Shown here: positions 6,582-12,429 of the stretch, one piece after another
Layout of the letters: every line of letters starts with the position of its first letter
Numbering within the stretch: position 1 is the stretch's first letter
Program-made: the position numbers and the translations under genes
The notes under the pieces: generated by a model
The model's input: the letters and a program-made list of their open reading frames with translations, nothing else
Databases searched by the model: none
Told to the model about the DNA's origin: nothing
Source of the DNA: DASUMP01 sp036277635
Lineage (GTDB): Bacteria > Actinomycetota > Acidimicrobiia > IMCC26256 > PALSA-610
Direction of reading: 5' to 3'
DNA: 12,429 nt
Assembly: GCA_036277635.1 (NCBI GenBank)
Contig: DASUMP010000059.1
Location: 1 to 12,429 of the forward strand

Positions 6582-9500
6582 GTGAGCACGTCGGGTTTGG
6601 TGACCATCTTGTTCACGGATCTCGTGGGCTCTACGGCGCTCGCACAGAACGTCGGCGACGCCGCGGCCGACACCCTTCGCCGCGAGCACTTCAACGTGTT
6701 GCGCCAAGCGATCGGCCGCACGGGCGGCACCGAGGTCAAGTCGATTGGCGACGCGCTGATGGTGTCGTACCCGGCTGCGGCCGACGCGATCTCCGGTGCA
6801 GTCGCGATGCAACAGGGCGTCGACCTGCACAACCGCCGCAGCGACGGCGCTCGTTTGGCGATGCGGATCGGGATCAGTGCCGGCGACGCGTCATTCGAAG
6901 ACGGCGACTGGTTCGGCACACCAGTCGTGGAGGCGGCGCGGTTGTGCGCTGCGGCCGAGGGTGGCCAGGTGCTCGTCGCCGACATCGTGCGCGTGCTTGC
7001 GGGATCGCGTTCCGAGCACGAGTTGCGACTCGTCGGTGAGATCGCGGCGAAGGGGCTCACGGATCCGATCTCTGCCTGCGAGGTCGTTTGGACGCCGGTG
7101 ACCGAGCGCGAGTCCGAGTCGAAGTCGGTGCCGCTTCCACCCGTGATCGAGCAGGCCGACACGTTCGCGTTCGTCGGCCGGAGCGAAGAATGGGAGGCGC
7201 TCGTCGACGCGTGGAAAGAGGTCGTCGCGGGGGGCCGACGCGTGGAGCTCATCGCTGGCGAACCCGGCATCGGCAAGACGCGTTTGGTGAAGGAGGTGTG
7301 CCGCCTCGCGCACGCGCACGGTGGTCTGGTGCTGTGGGGCGGTTGTGAGGAGGACCTCGGCGTCCCGTATCAGCCGTTCGCGGAAGCGCTGCGCTGGTAC
7401 GCGACCGCGGGCCCGATCGACGATCTGCGCGAGCTGCTCGGCCCGCTCGGCGGTGAGCTCGCCCGCCTCGTACCCGACCTCGACCGTTTGGTTCCCGGCC
7501 TCGCCGCTCCAGTGAGCGCCGACCCTGAGACTGATCGCTACCGGCTGTTCGAAGCGGTGGTCGAGCTCCTCAGCGCACTCTCGGCCGGCGCGCCGGTGAT
7601 ACTGGTGCTCGACGATGTGCATTGGGCGGCCAAGCCCACGCTGTTGATGCTCCGGCACCTCCTGCGCGCTTCGGCCGCGCTGCGCATCCTGATCGTTGCG
7701 ACGTACCGGGACACCGATCTCGACCGCACCCACCCGCTCGCGGAGATGCTCGCCGACCTTCGCCGCGAACCCACTGTTCGACGACTCACGCTTGGCGGCC
7801 TCGACGAGCACGGGGTCACCGAGTTCCTCGAGCGCACGGCAGGTCACAGCCTCGACGACCCGGGCCTCGCGCTCTCGCGTGCGGTGCACGCGGAGACCGA
7901 GGGCAACCCTTTCTTCATCGGCGAGGTTCTCCGACATCTGGTCGAGTCGGGCGCGATCGTGTTTCGCGACGGGCGCTACGCGGTGGATCGCACCCTGGAC
8001 GAAGTGGGAATCCCCGAAGGCGTGCGCGAGGTCATCGGCCGCCGACTGTCGACGCTCGACGCGGCGACCAACGAGGTGCTGAGCGCGGCCTCGGTGTGTG
8101 GGCGCGAGTTCGAGGTCGGTGTGCTCGCGACGCTCGCGGAAGGCGGCGAAGAGACGGTGCTCGACGCACTCGAAGCCGCCGAGCGCGCCGCCCTCGTGAC
8201 CGCGGTACCGGGCCGGGCCGCGCAGTACCGGTTCTCGCACGCGCTCGTACGCAGCACGCTCTACGACGAGCTTCCCACGAGCCGCCGGCTCCGACTGCAT
8301 CGATCCGTGGCCCGGTCACTCGTCGACCGCCCCGACGCGACAACCCGCTTGCCCGAACTCGCGCGCCACTTCAGCGAGTGCGCCGCGCTCGGCGAGATCG
8401 ACCGGGCAGTGGAGTACTGCCGGCGCGCGGGCGATGCCGCCCGGGACGAGGTCGCGTTCGAGGAGGCCGCCACCCACTACGAGAGCGCGCTCGGCGCGCT
8501 CGATCTCGCCGAGGAGCCTGATCTGGGGATGCGAGCCGATCTGCTGCGCTGGGCCGGGGAGGCGCTCGTGACCATCGGCGACCCGCGGGGCCGAGAGCTG
8601 CTCAACACTTCCGCCGGCGTTGCCCGTGACATCGGCGACGGCGCGCGACTCGCCGACGCGGCCCTCGCGCTGCACTTCGACGAGAGCACGCGAGACGTCA
8701 GCTACGTCGATCGCGCGACGATCGCCTTGATCGAGGAGGCACTCGAATCTGTCGGCCGCGATGATCTCGCCCGCCGGGCGCTGCTGAACTCGGCGCTCGG
8801 GCAGGAGTTGCGGGGGTCGGCGGTGGACCAAACTCGGAAGGTGGCGCTCGCCGAAGAGGCGCTGGAATTGGCGCGCCGCGCCGGCGACGAACGCGTCCTC
8901 TTTCGCGTGCTGGCCCGGCAGTCCAGCGGATACGACCAAAGTTGGGCCGAAGAGGTCCACCGGTGGTTCGCGGAAGAGGCCGAGATGGTTGCGCTCTCGA
9001 CCCGTCTCGGCGACCCGCGGCTGCTGTTCGAGGCGTGCAGCCACCGGCTCATCAGCGCGATGTACGTGGGAGATCGTGAGACCTTCGACACGGACATCGC
9101 CGAGGTCGAAGTGCTAGCGGCACAGCTGCGCGAACCCGGGCTCGAATATCGCGCCCGAGCGCTGCGCGTGTCGCAATCGTTGATGAGCGGCCGCCTCGAT
9201 GACGCCGAGCGCGAGCTCAGCGCGCTCAACGAGTACGCAGCGGTCCATCGCATCGCAGGGACGGGCTCCGTCGCCGCGCTCACGTTCCAGCTGTACTACG
9301 AGCGAGGGCGGCTCGCCGAGCTCGAACCGTTCCTCGCACAGATGGTCCGGGAACAGCAGACGATCATCGCTGCCCTGCACGCCGCGCTGCTGACTGTGTA
9401 CACGAGTACCGACCGGCTGGACGAGGCCCGCGCCCACCTGCCGACCCTCGCAGCCGACGATTTCGCCATGGTGCCCCGCGACCAGTTGTTCGTCGTCACG

Positions 9501-9896
9501 ATGAGCGGCATCGCGCGTTCCGCGGGACTCGCCCGCGAGCTCGACATCGCCCAGCAAGCGTACGATTACCTGCTCCCCTTCCGGGAGTTCATGGCGATCA
9601 CCGGTGTAACGGCCGTGGTGCCGGTCGCGCTCAGCCTCGCCACTGCGGCCGCCGCCCTCGGCAACTTCGACGACGCGCAGGTGCACTACGGCGAGGCGAT
9701 CGACCTCTCCGAACGGCTCGCGGCCCCGCCGTTCGCGGCCTTGACCCGTGCGTACTGGGCACAGACGCTCCTCGACCCCAACGGGCCGCACGACGTGGCG
9801 AGCGCCAAGGAGCTCGCGAATCAGGCGCTCGTCACCGCCGAGGAACTCGGTCTCGGCCGCGTCGCCGAGCTCAGCCGGCGCGTACTCTCGGTCTGA
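6582..9896 (+). CDS. Class III cyclase-homology / AAA-type ATPase / helical-repeat signalling protein
   Basis: The 1104-residue product has three parts. Residues 1 to about 170 form a class III nucleotide cyclase homology domain: metal-binding Asp13 (LFTDLVGST) and Asp57 (SIGDALM), Lys53 and Asp109 at the base-selecting positions, and Arg120. The transition-state Asn is replaced by Val116, so cyclase activity is doubtful. From about 195 there is an ORC/AAA_16-type ATPase with Walker A GEPGIGKT (226-233) and Walker B LVLDD (Asp344, Asp345). From about 600 to the end the sequence is Ala/Leu/Glu-rich helical repeats of TPR type. This is the layout of large actinobacterial regulators such as those that end in a LuxR helix-turn-helix, but here the protein ends in SRRVLSV with no such domain. 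It is probably a cytoplasmic sensor or scaffold. It is a single-gene unit, 182 bases before the sigma gene. Confidence 0.92.
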   Translation: MSTSGLVTILFTDLVGSTALAQNVGDAAADTLRREHFNVLRQAIGRTGGTEVKSIGDALMVSYPAAADAISGAVAMQQGVDLHNRRSDGARLAMRIGISAGDASFEDGDWFGTPVVEAARLCAAAEGGQVLVADIVRVLAGSRSEHELRLVGEIAAKGLTDPISACEVVWTPVTERESESKSVPLPPVIEQADTFAFVGRSEEWEALVDAWKEVVAGGRRVELIAGEPGIGKTRLVKEVCRLAHAHGGLVLWGGCEEDLGVPYQPFAEALRWYATAGPIDDLRELLGPLGGELARLVPDLDRLVPGLAAPVSADPETDRYRLFEAVVELLSALSAGAPVILVLDDVHWAAKPTLLMLRHLLRASAALRILIVATYRDTDLDRTHPLAEMLADLRREPTVRRLTLGGLDEHGVTEFLERTAGHSLDDPGLALSRAVHAETEGNPFFIGEVLRHLVESGAIVFRDGRYAVDRTLDEVGIPEGVREVIGRRLSTLDAATNEVLSAASVCGREFEVGVLATLAEGGEETVLDALEAAERAALVTAVPGRAAQYRFSHALVRSTLYDELPTSRRLRLHRSVARSLVDRPDATTRLPELARHFSECAALGEIDRAVEYCRRAGDAARDEVAFEEAATHYESALGALDLAEEPDLGMRADLLRWAGEALVTIGDPRGRELLNTSAGVARDIGDGARLADAALALHFDESTRDVSYVDRATIALIEEALESVGRDDLARRALLNSALGQELRGSAVDQTRKVALAEEALELARRAGDERVLFRVLARQSSGYDQSWAEEVHRWFAEEAEMVALSTRLGDPRLLFEACSHRLISAMYVGDRETFDTDIAEVEVLAAQLREPGLEYRARALRVSQSLMSGRLDDAERELSALNEYAAVHRIAGTGSVAALTFQLYYERGRLAELEPFLAQMVREQQTIIAALHAALLTVYTSTDRLDEARAHLPTLAADDFAMVPRDQLFVVTMSGIARSAGLARELDIAQQAYDYLLPFREFMAITGVTAVVPVALSLATAAAALGNFDDAQVHYGEAIDLSERLAAPPFAALTRAYWAQTLLDPNGPHDVASAKELANQALVTAEELGLGRVAELSRRVLSV

Positions 9897-10078
9897 GGGT
9901 CGTCGACACCGGGCAAACGTCGTCAGGACGGCAACACCCGTGCGCGGAGAGCGGCCACCGACTCGCCCTCCGTCGCCGCGTTCCTCCGACAGAGGTCATC
10001 GGGATCCCAGGAGGCTGTGGTACGCCAGCGGCCGATCGCGCACTCACCCGTGACAGAGCTCGACGCTGGGAACGGATC

Positions 10079-10543
10079 GTGTTGGACGAGATCGTCGTCG
10101 AAGGCTTCACCGAATGGGCCGGGACTGCCGAGCCTCGGGTGCGGCACGCGGTCACCGCGGCGTTCGGCCCGCAGATCGGCAGCGACGCGACGGCCGAGGC
10201 TCTGGCGATCGCCTGGCAGCGGTGGGGCGAAGTGCGCGCCAAGAGCAACCCGGTCGGCTACGTGTACGGGATCGCTCGCAACGCCGCCCGGCGGATGGCG
10301 AGATCGCGCGCACCCGTTTCACTGCCCGACGTACCCCAGCACCTTCCGCGCGTCGAACCGGCGTTGCCAGGAGCGCTCGCGGCACTGCCGGAACAGCAAC
10401 GGCTCGTCGTCAGCCTGCTCTACGGCTACGAGTGGACGATGAGCGAGGTCGCCGAGCTCCTCGGCATCGCGAAGACGACGGTTCAGAACCATGCCGAGCG
10501 CGGACTGCGAAGCTTGCGCGAGGCGCTCGGAGTGGATCGATGA
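10079..10543 (+). CDS. ECF-type RNA polymerase sigma factor (sigma-70 family)
   Basis: This 154-residue protein has the two domains of an ECF sigma factor. Region 2 spans about residues 10-75 (AEALAIAWQRWGEV, then a basic ARNAARRMARSR at its end), and region 4 spans about 98-150 (ALPEQQRLVVSLLYGYEWT, then the helix-turn-helix SEVAELLGIAKTTVQNH). It would direct RNA polymerase to a small regulon, normally after release from an anti-sigma factor. GTG 10079 is the only usual start before region 2; the ribosome site (GGGAACGGA) is weak and the frame is open further upstream with no ATG or GTG, so the N-terminus is somewhat uncertain. It overlaps the membrane protein gene as ATGA (4 bases), typical of sigma/anti-sigma pairs. 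Confidence 0.9.
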   Translation: MLDEIVVEGFTEWAGTAEPRVRHAVTAAFGPQIGSDATAEALAIAWQRWGEVRAKSNPVGYVYGIARNAARRMARSRAPVSLPDVPQHLPRVEPALPGALAALPEQQRLVVSLLYGYEWTMSEVAELLGIAKTTVQNHAERGLRSLREALGVDR

Positions 10544-11472
10544 GCGGCCCGATCGAACAGCAGCTACACGACTACTTCGCCGACCTCGACGCGTCGCAGC
10601 GCCACGTCGACGTCGCGGCGATCGCCGCAGACCATGGCGACGCCGTCGAAACGATCGTCGCGCCGATCGACCTCGCGCCGTCCCGCCACCGACGGCGAAG
10701 CCGCGCATTCGTTCTCGTCGCAGCCGCCGCGGTCGTCGCCGTCCTCGTCGGCCTGCTCACGAACGTCAACGGAGAGAGCCGCAGCGTCGAGATCGTGCCC
10801 GCCGACCCCGGGCCCGATGCCTCGATCCCGAACGTCTTGCGGATGTCGTGCCCCGAGATCCGTCCCGGCGACCGGAACGAGGGCGGTCGCCCGACCCTCG
10901 AGTCAGATCGTGTCGCACTGCAGGCCGACGGGCTGCACGTCGAGGTTGCTCCCCACCGCGAGGACGGACGCGGCCCGTTCCAGATTCGGGTCGCGACCAA
11001 CGACTACATCGAGGACCCCATGGCGTCCACCAAGCCCGACGCCGTGAGCAGGTTCGTGGTCGGACCGAGTCACCTCACCGACCTCCCGCCTTCCGCCATC
11101 AAGCTGTCCATCTTCTGCGTGTTGCCCGACGCAGCCGGCGACTTCGCTCTGTCCTCCTGGGCGCCCGTCGAGGTCGAGGATCCGGCCAATGTCTGGGTCT
11201 CGCGGACGGGAGGCTGCCGCGGCAACGCAGCGATAACGGACACGGTGAAGGTCGAGAACTGGAACGACCTGCTCGACGGTTCCCCGCGGTTCTCCCGCTG
11301 GCTGAGGGAGGTGACCCCGGGCCTGCGGGCGTCCGACTCGATCGAGTCGGGCGACTACTGGTCCGTCGTCCGCGACGGTGAGACCGTCGCCCGCTGGTAC
11401 TCCAGCTACCCGCAGGTCGTCGTGCTCGTGGCATGTCCCGGCAGCGGGATCGGAACGCCCACCGAGTCTTGA
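10540..11472 (+). CDS. Single-pass membrane protein, putative anti-sigma regulator
   Basis: This 310-residue protein is translationally coupled to the sigma factor. Residues 1-55 are hydrophilic and probably cytoplasmic, ending in a basic HRRRSR stretch. Residues 56-74 form one transmembrane helix (AFVLVAAAAVVAVLVGLL). The rest, about 235 residues, would be outside the cytoplasm. That layout and operon position fit an anti-sigma factor, but I see no zinc-binding HxxxCxxC motif, so it would be a non-ZAS type, or a different sigma-controlled membrane protein. The outer part has four cysteines (104, 193, 226, 299), which could form two disulfides, and no domain I recognise. ATG 10540 overlaps the sigma stop. 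The next gene begins 146 bases later. Confidence 0.75.
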   Translation: MSGPIEQQLHDYFADLDASQRHVDVAAIAADHGDAVETIVAPIDLAPSRHRRRSRAFVLVAAAAVVAVLVGLLTNVNGESRSVEIVPADPGPDASIPNVLRMSCPEIRPGDRNEGGRPTLESDRVALQADGLHVEVAPHREDGRGPFQIRVATNDYIEDPMASTKPDAVSRFVVGPSHLTDLPPSAIKLSIFCVLPDAAGDFALSSWAPVEVEDPANVWVSRTGGCRGNAAITDTVKVENWNDLLDGSPRFSRWLREVTPGLRASDSIESGDYWSVVRDGETVARWYSSYPQVVVLVACPGSGIGTPTES

Positions 11473-11514
11473 ACCGGGCAAGTGATGTGACATCGACAGC
11501 AGCCGTCAGTCAGT

Positions 11515-11523
11515 GGAGGTGAT
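11515..11523 (+). promoter_or_regulatory. Strong ribosome binding site for an upstream in-frame ATG
   Basis: GGAGGTGAT matches the anti-Shine-Dalgarno end of 16S rRNA without a mismatch, and ATG 11529 follows the GGAGG core by 9 bases. That ATG is in frame with the lipoprotein and would add 30 residues before its signal peptide. Confidence 0.6.
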
Positions 11524-11607
11524 GGGCCATGAGTCGCGTCCGACCATCGCGTGATCGTGAGCAGTGTGCTCCGACTCTGGGGAGTCTGGCCCGCAGGTCG
11601 CACCTGT

Positions 11608-11613
11608 GGAGGG
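11608..11613 (+). promoter_or_regulatory. Ribosome binding site for the lipoprotein ATG
   Basis: GGAGGG lies 5 bases before ATG 11619. Starting here gives a normal lipoprotein signal peptide, so this is taken as the main start. Confidence 0.6.
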
Positions 11614-11618
11614 CGGCC

Positions 11619-12110
11619 ATGCGGCGTCTCGTTCGTTCTCGCCTTCTCGTCGCGATGGCCGCGCTCGCGTTCGGCGTCCTGCTGCTCGGCGCGTGTAGTG
11701 ACGACGGCCCGACGACCCTCGCGCAGGGCGACGACGTGGAGCTCTTCGGGGACGTGAATCTCGCCGGCCAGACGCTGAACATCAGCGCCGAGGAGGAGCA
11801 CGGGGAGGTGACCGGTGAGATCCGATTCTCTGACCCGAGCGGGGAAACGGTGGTCGCAGTCGAGTGCGCGGACACCGATACAGATGGCGTCGTCATCCTC
11901 GGCGGGACGATCACAGAACCAACCGACGGCGAGCTTTCTGGGCTGGTCGCACTGTTCATCAGGGAAGGTGACCCCGACAGCGTCACCGTCTGGCTCGACG
12001 CGGGCGAGAGTGAATCGTGCAGCGATCTCCTGAGATCCCGACATGATCTCCTCGACGACGAAGACGCGTTCGTCGACGTCGAGGCCGGCAGCGACATCGA
12101 GACCGGCTGA
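11619..12110 (+). CDS. Small secreted lipoprotein, function unknown
   Basis: The 163-residue product begins with a lipoprotein signal: a basic MRRLVRSR n-region, a hydrophobic stretch to about residue 22, and lipobox LGAC with Cys26 as the lipidated residue. The mature part is acidic, with predicted beta strands and two further cysteines (83 and 134) that could pair. The pattern of a short strand, a V-x-C strand, a GGTI strand and an acidic D-x-V strand recalls an uncharacterised beta-rich domain common in secreted bacterial proteins; this is a weak resemblance. An upstream in-frame ATG at 11529 with a perfect ribosome site would give 193 residues with a 38-residue basic lead, unusual for a signal peptide. 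The gene follows the sigma/membrane-protein pair in the same direction and might belong to its regulon. Confidence 0.8.
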   Translation: MRRLVRSRLLVAMAALAFGVLLLGACSDDGPTTLAQGDDVELFGDVNLAGQTLNISAEEEHGEVTGEIRFSDPSGETVVAVECADTDTDGVVILGGTITEPTDGELSGLVALFIREGDPDSVTVWLDAGESESCSDLLRSRHDLLDDEDAFVDVEAGSDIETG

Positions 12111-12120
12111 CCGTCGCCAA

Positions 12121-12151
12121 CGCCTTCGGGCGAACGTTGTCGAAACGACAA
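12121..12151. terminator. Two tandem hairpins between convergent lipoprotein and tRNA genes
   Basis: CGCC-TTCG-GGCG (12121-12132) is a stem with the extra-stable UUCG tetraloop. TTGTCG-AAA-CGACAA (12137-12151) is a second perfect stem. They lie between the convergent lipoprotein and tRNA ends. There is no U-run on either strand, so this would be a non-canonical terminator or an RNA end-protecting structure. Confidence 0.4.
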
Positions 12152-12164
12152 GGCCAGTGGGCTG

Positions 12165-12238
12165 TGGAGACGATGGGACTCGAACCCACGACCCCCTGCT
12201 TGCAAAGCAGGTGCTCTAGCCAGCTGAGCTACGTCCCC
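12165..12238 (-). tRNA. tRNA-Ala (anticodon TGC)
   Basis: Read on the minus strand the gene starts GGGGACGTAGCTCAG and ends CGTCTCCA. The acceptor arms pair as 7 base pairs with a G-T wobble at the third pair, the G3:U70 pair that marks alanine tRNAs. The anticodon stem is CCTGC/GCAGG with loop TTTGCAA, giving anticodon TGC, which reads GCA codons. The T-arm has GGTTCGAGTCC. No CCA is encoded after the discriminator A, so it must be added after transcription. Confidence 0.97.
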
Positions 12239-12429
12239 GAGACGCCGCGAGGGTAGCGGGGGCGCTCCGCGGCGCCGGACTCCTCTGACTCCCACTCGGC
12301 GTTGGCGTCGGCGAAGCGTTGGTGCGCGAGCGCGATGTCGTACGGGCGTTCCTCGAGCGGGCCCGGACCCCATTGGCTGCGGGGCTGGTTGACGAAGTCG
12401 CCGCCGTACACGTGGATCGCCGCGGTGAG
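12229..12429 (-). CDS. 3' end of a protein gene, possibly cupin / cysteine-dioxygenase-like
   Basis: Only the last 66 residues are in the window; the gene continues past the right edge. The visible part opens with a strand-like segment AAIHVYGGDF, then PRSQWGPGPLEERPYD, and ends in a hydrophilic helix and a Pro/Arg-rich tail. A His-x-Tyr-Gly-Gly strand late in the protein is reminiscent of cupin enzymes of the cysteine-dioxygenase type, but too little is present to be sure. The stop codon TAG at 12231-12229 lies inside the tRNA-Ala gene, an overlap of 10 bases. A GTG at 12411 is in frame but is probably an internal valine because the reading continues upstream with coding character. Confidence 0.6.
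   Translation of the reverse strand, partial: LTAAIHVYGGDFVNQPRSQWGPGPLEERPYDIALAHQRFADANAEWESEESGAAERPRYPRGVSGT

Noticed and set aside
6891..8300. 469-codon minus-strand open frame within the cyclase/ATPase gene
   Set aside because: It is antisense to the Walker motifs of the true gene and has no recognisable fold or ribosome site.
10009..10019. AGGAGG followed by GTG 10017 as the sigma gene start
   Set aside because: That GTG is in a different frame from the sigma domains and only 2 bases from the purine run; no frameshift evidence links them.
10069..10096. GGAAC followed by CGTC, resembling an ECF promoter for sigma autoregulation
   Set aside because: The spacer is 19 bases rather than 16-17 and the -10 box would lie inside the sigma coding region.
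11484..11494. GATGT-G-ACATC dyad upstream of the lipoprotein
   Set aside because: The arms are only 5 bases; such dyads are expected by chance at this length.
12165..12238. tRNA-Ala as an integration site for a mobile element
   Set aside because: No integrase gene and no direct repeat of the tRNA end is visible in the window.
1..12429. CRISPR array, insertion sequence or rRNA
   Set aside because: No regularly spaced repeats, transposase motifs with terminal inverted repeats, or rRNA-like segments were seen on reading both strands.

Overview
The window is a GC-rich stretch with strong G/C bias at third codon positions and frequent GTG starts. The gene families fit a high-GC actinobacterium: a TIGR03086/mycothiol-dependent-isomerase-type protein, a cyclase-homology/ATPase/helical-repeat giant, a soluble P450 and an ECF sigma operon. 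An Acidimicrobiia-like lineage is possible, but that is inference. No insertion sequence, phage gene or CRISPR array is visible.

Layout. Positions 1-1038 (+) hold a cytochrome P450 cut by the window edge. It converges on a Cys-type sulfatase (1058-2617, -). The sulfatase is divergent from a SnoaL-like protein (2703-3134, +); the 85-base gap between them carries two abutting inverted repeats that look like an operator. A compact five-gene run follows on the minus strand, transcribed from 6269 down to 3162: alpha/beta hydrolase, TIGR03086/DinB-like protein, a TerB-like plus Coq4-like two-domain protein, and two tandem paralogues of a 109-residue protein (86% identical). Gaps are 24, 33, -4 and 19 bases, so this looks like one operon, probably an enzyme set acting on a small hydrophobic molecule (inference).

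A 312-base divergent gap leads to a 1104-residue (+) protein with an N-terminal class III cyclase homology domain, an AAA-type ATPase and a long helical-repeat tail (6582-9896). Next come an ECF-type sigma factor (10079-10543) and, overlapping it by 4 bases, a single-pass membrane protein (10540-11472) that is the natural candidate for its anti-sigma regulator. A small lipoprotein (11619-12110) follows. On the minus strand the window ends with tRNA-Ala(TGC) and the 3' end of a protein gene whose stop codon lies inside the tRNA.

Most worth following up: the TerB-Coq4-like protein and its paralogue-pair neighbours, the paired inverted repeats between sulfatase and SnoaL genes, the loss of one catalytic residue in the cyclase domain, the two in-frame start signals before the lipoprotein, and the coding/tRNA overlap.
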